DNA from: Hysterangium stoloniferum
Taxonomy: Eukaryota > Basidiomycota > Agaricomycetes > Hysterangiales > Hysterangiaceae
Reading direction: 5' to 3'
DNA: 64,000 bases
Assembly (NCBI GenBank): GCA_015178975.1
Contig: WHVD01000087.1
Span: 186,001-250,000, forward strand
In this document: positions 48,386 to 58,281 of the stretch, one piece after another
How positions within the stretch are numbered: the first letter of the stretch is position 1
How the letters are laid out: each line of letters opens with the position of its first letter
Program-made: the position numbers and the translations under genes
The notes under the pieces: model-generated
What the model was told of the DNA's origin: nothing
Database searches by the model: none
Seen by the model: the letters and a program-made list of their open reading frames with translations, nothing else

Positions 48386-48386
48386 T
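48335..48386. repeat. Poly-T tract and (TAA)n microsatellite
   Basis: A run of about 13 T (48336-48348) is followed by about eleven TAA/AAT repeats (48354-48386). It is simple sequence with no further function evident. Confidence 0.85.
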
Positions 48387-49800
48387 CACCGAATTTTGTC
48401 AGCATTTGATTTCGGATTTGATCAGAATTTCCTTACTAAAACGATTATGATTTTTCCATAATTTAGCCTAAAATCATTAAGCTATCACTAATAATACAAT
48501 TAATGTTAACCGCGATCGCACATGCTATGGAGTGCGTGCTTGTATTCATTGGTTTGGGTGGTGCCAGATGGTGCCATCCAAGATGGCGAGGATGTGTCGG
48601 CGATCTTTTCATATTGGAAAAAGGCACCTCCGAGCCGATCCCACCAATATATCATCATGTTCTGCCCCCTCCTTCCAAAGAGCTGTCACGAATCTCTTCA
48701 ATGTTCATTTGCAGTGTGGATCAGTCAAGTGTAGTCTGCCAATCTGTCCTCTGGTCCACCAAATTATACCCTGCTAATATACGGCAAGTCACGAAAAGCT
48801 TTGATCTCTTGTACTGCGCCCGCTCATCGGGATCACCTCATGTAATCCTTTAGCTGAACTGGACGGAAGGCCCCCGATTCCCAATGCCAAGCCCGCCAGA
48901 TATGCGTCGGCGCTGCCAACGTTCGCGCCATTTATAGCACTTAATCGTGAGCAGTGATACCTTCGCTGTAGCCGAATCACGTTTGAACGTGTATCTTGAC
49001 AGAGAAGACAGATGCAGTTCTGCGGGTTACGCACCACTCGACTGATCCCTCCCGGCCATACAGTCGCGTGACCAAAGTCTCAGTGCCATGCTAACCCATA
49101 TCCGCCTCCATCGCAGTCGCAGCCAAGCCATCACACAGAGTTTGGGTTACCATGCCTTTGTTAACCAGTTTACTGTGCATTAAACGGTATTTATCTAATT
49201 CTTGAAAGATGAAGTGTCATGTTTTGTGTACTATGCATTCAATCGGGAAATGGGAGCTCCATTAATTCTCGAGGCATTCTGACAAATAATTTTGGATGAT
49301 CAGAATTAGAGGTGGGGAACGATGGATTAAGTATAATGCATATTAATGCAGCTTAGCTATTACTAAGTGTTCGAGAAGGCGGGATAGTATACAGGATTTC
49401 AGCAGGATTCCCCGCTCGCAAGGATACATGTACGCATAGCCTACAGAAATGAAATCAGTGACAAGTGCCACTAGCGAGCATCATCAGAATCGCATCTACT
49501 CGAGAAGCATCATATTGTGTAAAATAATATCGGTCACCAATCGCTCCCAAGTTCAACCACAGGGAAGATGCTTTGAGCAAAATAACAACGTTCCGATAAT
49601 GTTCGAAATAGCATGAGGGCCCAAATATCACAGGTTGCATTGTTCCCACGTATCAAAACATCATAGCTCGGAATCAAGTAGTACACTTTCAAAGTTATCT
49701 AACCCGTTCCACATGGAAGGAAGCATGGTCGCCGTATCTAAAAGCACTCTAGGAAGAAGAGCAAGAGTAAGCGGCGGCATCGACGCAAACAATAATGCAT
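48387..49800. other. Intergenic, downstream of the actin-like gene
   Basis: No recognisable gene. Frames such as 48503-48853 and 48789-49037 have no motif. Confidence 0.4.
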
Positions 49801-51443
49801 CTACGCACTGCGATGAACAATTCCCGGTCCGGATTCGTCGTATTCCTGCTTAGTGATCCAAAGGTTCTGGAAGGTACTGAGTGACGCTGAGGAAGAACAC
49901 GGGCGATGAGTCAAAAACTGTCCCATTTAATTCGAAAAAGGTGATTTTACCGAGGATAGAGCCCCCAATCCACACAGAGTATTTGCGCTCGGGAGGGGCA
50001 TAGATCTTGACCTGTCAAACGACGGGATGTCAATGGGAAAGAACAAACCGGCGATGTAATGAGAAGGAGCAAATTGCCTTCATAGTGGCTGGTGCGAGCC
50101 TAGCGAGTTCCATCTGCATACGGTCGGCAATGCCAGGATACATGGTCGTTCCGCCTGAAAGAACGATGTTCCCAAATAGCTCGCGACGCACGTCGAGGTC
50201 GCACTTGAAGATCGAATTATAGCTACGTGCCATGTCAGGGTGTATATTTAGTCTCGAAAGTGGAAGCTTACGCAGTCTCGTGCACACCTGCAGTCTCGCG
50301 GCCGAGCAAGGAAGGCTGGAAAAGAGCCTCTGCGGTCCGGAACCTAAGACACCCCGGTTACCGTGTATATCGGACGAGCCACTCTGTGCCGTGCATACCT
50401 TTCATTCCCGATGGTCATAATCCGCCCATCAGGAAGCTCGTAGCTCTTCTCAACTGCAGAACTCTGCGCGGCGGTCATGATTTCCTGCTCAAAATCCAGC
50501 GCGGCGTAGCAGAGTTTTTCCTTGATGTCACGGACGACCTCCCTCTCGGCGGACGAAGTAAAAGAGTGGCCGCGCTCGGTGAGAAGTTTCACGAGGTACT
50601 CGGTAAGGTCGCGCCCGGCGAGATCCATGCGCAGGATCGCGTGGGGAAGCGTGTAGCCTTCGTATATAGGCACAACGTGAGTCACGCCGTCCCCGGAATC
50701 AATGACGGCGCCCGTCGTCCTTCCCGAGGCATAGAGGGACAAAACGGCCTGAATGCAGACGTGAAACGCGGGAGCGTTAAACGTTTCGAACATGATCTGC
50801 GTCATCTTTTCCCTGTTGCTCTTGGGGTTGAGAGGTGCCTCTGTGAGCAGAATAGGGCACTCCTCTGGCGCGACACGCAGCTCATTGAAGTAGGTGTGGT
50901 GCCAAATCTTCTCCATGTCGTCCCAGTTGGTCACGACTCCGTGTTCAATGGGATAATTAAGCTTGAGAATACCCCTCTTGGCTTGGGCTTCGTCACTGAA
51001 TGCTATTCATTCAGTATGCCTTGTATCGTTTTTGGAGATTTTGATTCGCGCACCCGATGTAGGAATCTTTGTTGTTCATTCCGACCATAATACCATGATG
51101 GCGGGGACGACCGACAATAGCGCTGATATTGCCAGGTGTTGGTAAGTGTCCTTGAGGAAATTTACTGAGATTATACACACGGAAACACAGCTCGAGGGGC
51201 ATCCTCGCCTGAACGCCGCAATCTAAGTCATGGCATTCCTTGAGGTGAGCGTGACGTCAAATACCTGCAACTACGAAACAACAAACAATAAATAAATAAT
51301 TCATCGACCTGTAAGGTAAAAGCATTTACATCCCGCCTTGCACATTCCAGAGCCATTATCGATAACCTGTTAATTCGACAATAGCTCTTAGACGGTTCCA
51401 ACCACTCGAAGGCTAAACACACCACGGTAGTATCTTCTTTCAT
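49801..51443 (-). CDS. Actin paralogue, ten exons including a 6-nt microexon
   Basis: Minus-strand exons: 51443-51423, 51366-51330, 51270-51265, 51208-51181, 51122-51054, 50995-50399, 50343-50272, 50222-50078, 50011-49951, 49886-49801. They sum to 1122 nt, giving 373 aa against 375 for ordinary actin. Actin signatures run throughout: [108 protein letters not shown] and [17 protein letters not shown]. The microexon TTGCAG supplies parts of Phe20 and Gly22 and all of Ala21 of AGFAG. The intron at 50012-50077 appears to be GC-AG. The protein differs from canonical actin at many usually fixed sites ([21 protein letters not shown]) and ends HRSA instead of HRKCF, so it is a divergent second actin rather than the main one. 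It would polymerise or act beside conventional actin in the cytoskeleton. Confidence 0.93.
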
Positions 51444-51510
51444 CGGATCCAATTGGCGATCGAAATTGTACTGTTAACTAGATTGCCCTCGAAGATGGCA
51501 CGGTCAAGGT

Positions 51511-51520
51511 GCTATATAGA
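51511..51520 (-). promoter_or_regulatory. TATA-like element upstream of the actin paralogue
   Basis: TCTATATAGC on the minus strand lies about 70 nt upstream of the start codon at 51443, a plausible position for a TATA box. Confidence 0.4.
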
Positions 51521-51765
51521 CACCACTCTCTCAGACGCTGCGCACTGCGAGATGTCGTGAACAAGCGGCTCTGAGTCCATTGCAGATAGGGTGTAACCCT
51601 GCGCCGCCGCTGTTACTGCGCTAGACCACAGTAACCACATCGTACCATACGAGCTACTCAATTTTCAACGTACCAGGTTTGGCTAAAAATAATCACAGCT
51701 TTCCAGTAGTACGTACTCAGTATCATCCACATTCATGTGGCCGGACTCGGAGGACGCTACGGCCC

Positions 51766-52070
51766 TGTTAGAGTATGATATTACAGCTCTTACATAGTCT
51801 ATGATGTTCCCTATATTTTTCTGATATTTGTAGTATTTTTCCCAGCACTGTAGGTGCAGTATTGAGTGAGTTACCTAGTAAGGTAACTGATGTGTAGGTG
51901 CTTAGGTAAGCACCCTGTAGTATAATCCGCTGTGGGTGTGGGAAAGTCTCCTTAGTGTTTACTTTCCTCACACTCACAGGTATGTAGTTATTTCACAGTT
52001 GAATACATTTAGTGTTTACTTTCCTCACACTCACAGGGTGTTTGTCAAGAGTTATTCAACTGTTTCAACA
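51766..52070 (+). repeat. Solo LTR (Copia-like ends)
   Basis: 305 bp, TGTTAGAGTATG...TTTCAACA, flanked by a perfect 5-bp duplication GGCCC (51761-51765, 52071-52075). Inside it the block TAGTGTTTACTTTCCTCACA with its continuation CTCACAGG occurs twice (51954-51981 and 52010-52037). Confidence 0.8.
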
Positions 52071-52075
52071 GGCCC

Positions 52076-52560
52076 ATGGTGTGACTTGCGCTCCACGAGT
52101 TCCCAGCTAATCGAGTGTTTGCGGCTTGCTATTATCGCACGGGTTCGATGCCAAGAAAGACTGGGGCGTATTTCCGCAGTATTGCATTTGTGTGACAATC
52201 CGTCGATCATTTCAGGTGGTTGGCGCCTACAGACTGTAATTCCACAGGAACAGCCGCGCCTTGACGGTCTCCCACGGCTGCAACGCAGACCTCACAGACT
52301 GATATTTAAATAACGGCGGCGAAATGGTTATAGGCATACCTTCAGTTTATCGTTACCATGGCGGAAACACTCTGGAACTGGGATGCCAAATTTTTCGACG
52401 ATCGCAATGAAGAATGGAAGGTTCAGGTTATCCGTCAAACGGTTATTCTCATCCTCAGATAATTTCCTTTTTTCAAGCCACTAGACTGAGTCTCGCTCAA
52501 TCCAATGGCTCTGCTTCAGAACGAACATATTAGACCGCACATACCAGACGGTCTCCTAAG
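52076..52560. other. No gene seen
   Basis: Short frames only. The sequence between the solo LTR and the LINE fragment may include degraded transposon material but no motif is visible. Confidence 0.35.
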
Positions 52561-52565
52561 GTGAC

Positions 52566-53161
52566 TCACAAGAACACTTGAAAAGCTGTTCTAAGCTGGG
52601 TAATGACACTGCAGGACTGCCGGGGGGAGCTCCCGGTAGTATTTTGAGCACTTTCGCACCTGGGGGCGCCTCGTCGACCTTGTGTAACTTTCTGGTAGTG
52701 TGGTTTCAACGCTGCGACACCACGAGGGAGTTCGCGATTGAAAGCTGCGATGGACCGGGTGAGAGGCGTAGAGTTGCCAGCAGTGGCGGACTTAGCTTCG
52801 GCGTCGGCCCTCTCATTCAACTCCACATTTGAGTGGCCGGGGACCCACGCAAGGCCGCGCCTCCATTTCACAAGTTTTCGAAACCCGGCCAGAGCCTGAT
52901 GAGGTGTTGTCCTGACTGTGGTCTTACGCTGGCCAGAGCCGAGATGGCCGCCTGACTGTCGAGGAGGATGGTGGCCTTGCGACTCCGTGGCGTTGCGTCT
53001 AGTGCTGGAATGGTCGCGGCGACTTCAGCCTCAAAGACCGTGTGGTGGCGAAGCTCGCCTAGGCAGAGCCGTCGGGTTATTATGTGGGCGTGTTTGTCTA
53101 GGGCCACTGCTGCCGGAAGCCCGCGTAACTCCACACTAACTCCACGGGACAGTTTTGACAC
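52566..53161 (-). mobile_element. Non-LTR retrotransposon (LINE) fragment, RNase H domain
   Basis: Minus-strand frames at 52868-53161 (HTVFEAEVAATIPALDATPR, ATILLDSQAAISAL) and 52566-52871 (LAWVPGHSNVELNERADAEA) give the Glu, Asp and final Asp motifs of a retrotransposon RNase H. They are followed by QSCSVITQLRTA, resembling the RRQ..L.TQLRTGH tail found after RNase H in basidiomycete LINEs. The two halves are in different frames with a junction near 52870, so the copy is broken. The reverse transcriptase upstream is absent. Confidence 0.75.
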
Positions 53162-53416
53162 GGTTCTTGTGATTCATTTATTAACTAAACCCTCGACTCC
53201 GCGTTGGATGGTAGGGGAACTTGTAAATAAATGTCTCAATATTGGAATATTATTGTATACATTCTGTTTTAGTATCTATTTACACGAGTTCTTTACTATT
53301 TATTTGAGGAGTTTTCTATATCGAGTCGAAGGACAGAGAGACTTGTACACAGTGTAATTGAAGTCACGTGTGGCTGGTGTTTACGTACCAGATTTCGTCC
53401 GTCACCTCAACCACCC
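53162..53416. other. No gene seen
   Basis: AT-rich sequence next to the LINE fragment; no motif. Confidence 0.35.
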
Positions 53417-53648
53417 CATGCACTCGCGCCTCCCATGGCCCAACCTAACATGCTGTTTCTAGGCCAGAGTCTGACAACGCCCGGACAACAGCTCGTAACT
53501 GGACAGGAACTTGCACCTGTGCCAGATATAACAGCAATTTGGTACAAGTAAGAGTTGTTGTCCAGCCGTTACAAGCTGTTGTTCGGCCGTCATCAGACTT
53601 TGACCGAGGAGTGGCATGTTAGGTTGGGCCATGGGGCGTGAGTGCATG
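53417..53648. repeat. Fold-back repeat carrying the same short peptide on both strands
   Basis: A palindrome with arms of about 95 nt: the left arm from CATGCACTCGCGCC and the right arm, reverse complemented, from CATGCACTCACGCC. Both contain CATGGCCCAACCTAACATG. Read outward-in, each arm starts ATG and encodes MAQPNM..LGQSL, followed by QQLVT. This looks like an inverted duplication of a small coding piece or a MITE. A G-run (53654-53664) adjoins it. Confidence 0.65.
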
Positions 53649-53922
53649 AAGAAGGGGGGGGGGGAGGTTGTACAGGGAGGGTAGAGAGGTCTGTAACGGA
53701 GTGTGGAGGTGTCTGTACATGCGGCTGGCCGGAAGTCTACGCAGAAGAGACTAAAATAAACGAACGGTCTGGAGTTTGTGTGCTTTGCTTCTCCCAATAC
53801 TTTTCTCAATATTTTTTGGATAATCGTATCTGGTATAATTGATTGTGCTTGTCGCTAATAGATTAATGTCTGCAGTTCACTTTCTGAGGATAAGCTTCAT
53901 CCAAAATTATAAATTTGCTTTG

Positions 53923-54480
53923 TCATAAGATGGCTCTCAGAATTTGGTGTTGACCAACAGACAAGTTCCTGCCACCACCATATATAGCACTGTCTAATGT
54001 GATTTTTGAATATTCTTTGCCTTTTTCTTGCAAGTTAAACAGCCCAGCTGAACACGGTGCATTCTTCAATGTTGCATCATGACTCATCCGACTGCTCCGA
54101 GAAAGGCTAAAGATTTTCTCAAAGCGTCCTGCTGAGCATCTCAGGAACCTAGAGGATGATTGTAATCCTTGGCCTCGAGGCATTAAGGATGATGGAACTA
54201 TCACCAGACCGTCAAGGTTGACATGACCTTCAGTAGGAATGCAGTGTGATAACGACAATGCCTGGGAAGACTTCCCGCTTCTGGTGATGCCAACTAGGTC
54301 ACCAGATTTAATCTCAAATGATATGTTGTGCAGAACCTGACAGTGATGGATCAATAAAGATTTCATATTTAGTTAATGTTATGAACCTTAGGACCATCAG
54401 CGGAGTATCTTGCACGAAGATTTTCCCCAAGTGACTCAGATGTTGGCAGTATGCTGGTGCATACCTTGACGGGTAGGTTT
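53923..54480 (-). pseudogene. ABC transporter (ABCC/MRP-type) fragment, second nucleotide-binding domain
   Basis: Minus-strand sequence LRARYSADGPKV (about 54395-54440), a probable short intron, then VLHNISFEIKSGDLVGI, a damaged Walker A (TRSGKSS for GRTGSGKSS), IPTEGHVNLDG, LDSAIYGGG, and the ABC signature LSVGQ at the end. This is the start of the second ATPase domain of a multidrug-resistance-type exporter. The rest of the protein on either side is missing and several frame changes occur, so it is an orphaned exon-sized fragment. Confidence 0.7.
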
Positions 54481-54639
54481 TAGAGCTTGGCCAATACTTT
54501 GATACTCATCTATAGTCCAAGACTATATAATCCAATTAATTTTACACAGAAGCAAATAAACATGGAGATTATCCAAGGTGGTGAAGTGCAATGGAGACAG
54601 AAATTAATCAGCATCAAGATATCGGCACATGAAAGATAG

Positions 54640-55720
54640 TTGATTTACCCAAATTGTAATGCCATCGGATTTTAGTTGCACAAGGCTTTACACAGAGGCT
54701 GGGAATGGATTACTTTGAGATTTCCTCGCTGGTAGCAAAATTTGACTTCTTGAGAATGTTAATTGCAGCCGCAGTCCAGTCCAGTTAAACTGGGAAATAC
54801 ATATGATGGATGTTGAAGGAGCCTATCTGAACTCCATCTTGGAGTATATGCACCAACCACCCAAGTTTGAAGATGGAACACACTGAGTCCTCAGATCGTT
54901 ATGTGCGCTCGAACAAGCCGGATGAGGAATACAAAATTGAAGAACAATTAACAATTCACAAACTTACGATGTGTGCAAAGCCAAGCCGAAGAATGTACTT
55001 CATCTGAATTGAAACCATGATCCACGTTATTATCATCTATGTCAACGATCGTGGTCTGTTTGCGAATTCATTAGAAGGGATCTATAGGATTAAAGAAGAA
55101 GAAGAACTCGACCTGTTATTTATAGTGATGGATTTAGGCGAGATGAAGATGATATTGGGAATCAAAGTTGATAGGAATAAAGACGAAGGGACCATGAAGA
55201 TTTCTCAAGGACCATATATTGACGCGATTCTCGTACAATTCGGTTTTGAAGAGATACACCCTGTTTCAATGAACAAATCTATGAAACTCAGCATACCAAT
55301 TGAAAATATAAAGAAGACATTGACGTACTGTATGTCCAAGCGATGGGGTTTCTCGTGTACGCTGCTCAAAGCACTCGCTCCGATATTGTCCATCATCTTA
55401 GCCAAATCGCCATACATACTTCAAATAGTATAATGTACTCAATCACACTGCTAAATATGGCTTCGATGGATTATTAATGGATCTAGGGTTTGAACAAACT
55501 AGTCCAACCCAAATAAAATGCAACAATCTCAGTGCGATCATAATAACTCACGATTCCATGTACCATGCACATACAAAACATATTAACATCGCGTATCATC
55601 TCGTCTGTGAGAAAGTAGCTTCCAACGAAGCAATACTTACCTATGTACCGTTGAGGGAAATATTGCGGATATTTTCACGACGGCCCTCGAACCCGAATCT
55701 TAACGGAAACTTCAAAAGGA
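54640..55720 (+). mobile_element. Copia element fragment, reverse transcriptase and RNase H part
   Basis: Plus-strand motifs include WEIHMMDVEGAYLNS, YMHQPPKFEDGTH, a catalytic-region trace (IIIYVND where Copia has YVDD), DLGEMKMILGIKVDRNKDEG, ISQGPYIDAILVQFGFEE, and RNase H traces (HDSMYHAHTKHINI, LVCEKVASNEAI). Neither LTRs nor gag are seen next to it. It is a fossil with many breaks and probably old. Confidence 0.85.
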
Positions 55721-56292
55721 AGTTGGGAATTGATGGGAAGAATCTCGCTTACTACTACCGCCTGGCGCACAACGTATGTGGACATTGGCTGACCAATAAT
55801 TACCAGATGTACGATACTGTTGGCAAAATTGACTCAATCGATATGACATAAAATAGGTGACAAATGAAAGGCCATAGGCATTTTACAGCGTCACCCGCAG
55901 ACAGGACAATGGTTCATTCTTATTTTAATCGTAGTAGATCCGCAGGATTTGAGGAATAAAATGAAATGAAAAAACAAACAAACGAGAATCCTCTCCTTAC
56001 TGCTTGTGGACATAATGAATGAATCAGGGGATAAAATTATCCACGCCATGTGTAGACGCATCTTATGAGTTGGATAACAGTGTGGTAACGTCAGGTGCAT
56101 GGCGTGCTTATAACAATAGTAATAATGGCCAATGGCGAGTTGGGTAGATTGCACTTGGTACATGCGATGAAAAACTGTAATCTTTCTAAATAATAGGGTA
56201 TTTCAATATCATTAAGTACTAGAAAAGATATATTTAGCTTGATATAAAACGACACTAATGGACAACATTTTACATTTACCATGACAGCGGAA
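55721..56292. other. No gene seen
   Basis: 3' remains of the Copia fragment, then AT-rich intergenic sequence downstream of the small membrane-protein gene. Confidence 0.4.
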
Positions 56293-56743
56293 TCATCGCC
56301 GCTTTTTACTTTTTCTCGATTTCGTCCCTCCTGTTTTCGCCTGTCTGATACCTTCAGGTAGCCATTCATTCTCCTCATCGTCTGCCACTACAACAGGTTC
56401 CACACTCCTCCTTTCCTCGGTTACCTTAGCACCAGCAGCGGCTGTGGCGGCCGCAATTTCTTCAGGGCTCACTTGCTCTCCAGCTCTAAGGCGTGCAGCA
56501 ATTTCAGGGGTGACAGCAAGTTTTCGCACACTCGTTTGGAATCCGGGAGCACCACGCCCAATCCCGGTTCGCGCGAGTTTTCGGGCAGCGAGCCGCGAGC
56601 GAATATAAAGACCAAGAGGAACCAGGACTATCGGCACACTGAAATGTACATTCTTAACGTCTTATCCCTCATAATAAGCGGAATAATGCTCACATCACCC
56701 ATGCCAATGAAGGATACGTATCAGATGTCTGCTTGATAGCCAT
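56293..56743 (-). CDS. Small single-pass membrane protein with C-terminal dilysine signal
   Basis: Exon 56743-56694 (MAIKQTSDTYPSLAWV), intron 56639-56693 (GTGAGC...TTTCAG, 55 nt), and exon 56638-56293 give 131 aa in one frame (396 nt). A membrane segment (AWVIVPIVLVPLGLYI, about residues 14-29) is followed by a basic stretch (RSRLAARKLARTGIGRG). A motif AVTPEIAARLRAGEQVSPEE comes next, then an acidic stretch and a lysine-rich tail ending KKRR. The last four residues fit the KKxx retrieval signal of ER membrane proteins. Together this suggests an ER membrane protein with a cytosolic C-terminus. No named family was recognised. Confidence 0.7.
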
Positions 56744-56873
56744 CACTTCGACTGAATTTTCGATTCAAACGGCAAGGGAACACGGTCCTGGTTGTGGCGA
56801 TCGGTTACTCCAGTGAGCTAGAGTAAGGTACCTGTGAATATATGACATTGTATAGAAATGATACTCTTACCTC

Positions 56874-56936
56874 TCAGACGTTCGAGATGAGGAGAACTAC
56901 TAAGAGAAAGAAGAGGAGGCGCACAAGGTACGACAT
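56874..56936 (-). CDS. Upstream short ORF, 20-aa hydrophobic peptide
   Basis: ATG at 56936 opens a 20-residue frame (MSYLVRLLFFLLVVLLISNV) on the same strand about 130 nt above the start of the small membrane-protein gene. It is almost entirely hydrophobic. It could be a translational-control upstream ORF or an alternative first exon; a GTAAGAG donor follows at about 56870. Expression is unknown. Confidence 0.3.
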   Translation of the reverse strand: MSYLVRLLFFLLVVLLISNV

Positions 56937-56943
56937 GACACGT

Positions 56944-57360
56944 TAAGGTCATTGTTGTGTGATTACATCAGCTTTTCTCACACTATATAATAAAATTGCG
57001 TTGATGACGAGTTTGAGGCTGTTGATAATATACGGCGCGGGTGAAGGCGACAAAGTCCCTTTTAGAATACAACTGATGACTAACCTACTGTAAAATACTT
57101 AGCTGAGTGTCCCTAATAATATAATATAACCCAAAAAACACAGCACAACTGTGAGTGTCGTGGCACTTTAAAAAAAAAATAAGTGTTTGATGAGATAACG
57201 ACCCGGCTCGCTGCTCTGAACGACAAATCGCTAGGTCAATGGAGAATGAGCATTGTTTTGATATTGTTCAAGTTGTGTGATGGGGGTACCAGGAGATGTG
57301 CCAACTGCCGTTCAATAATAATTGCACTGTTGTGGGTCTCTAGTATATGTCATGCTAGGT
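56944..57360. other. No gene seen
   Basis: AT-rich intergenic sequence with poly-A near 57171-57179. The frame 57183-57371 is short and featureless. Confidence 0.35.
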
Positions 57361-57667
57361 TATGTAAATAAACCTCCAGATTATTAAGAAATAGATGAGT
57401 TGGCTTATCGTAAATGCATAAATGTGAAGGCTTGCATCAATTTCCCGTACACTTCCAGCTGGAGCATTGCAAAGTTATGAATGAGAAGCTGGTTGACTTT
57501 GTTGATAGGTAATGTATCCCCCACTTTTTTGTAGAACACCCCAGCTGCAAATCTCAAGACCACAACCCTGCATGCACTTGTCCAGATGATCCCCCATCCA
57601 GTTTCATCTTCTTGGTTGATTGGTGGAGGAGTAATCTTCATACTCTCCTCTTGGATTGCAGGTGGAA
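57361..57667 (-). mobile_element. Tc1/mariner-type remnant, same family as 6950-17015
   Basis: The sequence from AATAAACCTCCAGATTA joins on to a block matching 8645-8945 of the large element. The shared protein is KKVGDTLPINKVNQLLI versus MKKSGDTLPINKVNQLLI, plus NQEDETGW. The first few bases correspond to about 7275 in the large copy, so an internal deletion links two distant parts. An LTR inserted at 57668 bounds it on the right. Confidence 0.75.
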
Positions 57668-58130
57668 TGATAGGACTGGGGGAACCTGCCAGGATCCGGA
57701 TTCCATGATATCAGCACCTATCTCTCTTTTTACAAGATGATCCACCAACTGGACTCTGATTGGATATCTTAGACCTCTTAGACACTTGAAGATCTCTGCC
57801 CTAATCCATTCCTGAACCTGTTTGAACATCCAGTTTATTATGTTCCTGCATTTGTTCCTATTCCATCCTGACCTTTGTTCTTAGTATGGCCAACCCTGCC
57901 TTGTTTCTTGTTTGCCCATTTGGTCTTTTATCTCACCAGATTAGTAGTACAATATGTAATCTTTAGCACTATATAGTCTAGTAAATGTTTGTACTTACAA
58001 TCCAATCAGAACATTGACTTAGCACCCACCTAGTATTCTACTATTTGTCCTAGTAAACTTAGACCAGCATATTCCCAGAATCCATGGGTCCTCTGACCAA
58101 GACATAGCATACTCTTGGAGCTCTAGGTTC

Positions 58131-58281
58131 TGTTGGATTTTGGGAATCTGATATGCGAGCAGCAAGAAGCACAGACCATACGCCTATATTAGTAAGCATT
58201 TACTAGACGTGTACATATAAGGACGATACATGTATTGTAGTCCTTATCCATTTGTAATGAGACTCACTTCGTATTACAACA
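58131..58281 (+). repeat. 5' LTR of the Copia-type element
   Basis: 151 bp with 5-bp inverted ends TGTTG/CAACA; followed by the primer-binding site at 58282-58296. Confidence 0.92.

Noticed and set aside
50227-51090. 287-codon plus-strand ORF
   Set aside because: Antisense shadow of the actin paralogue, whose minus-strand frame is unambiguous.
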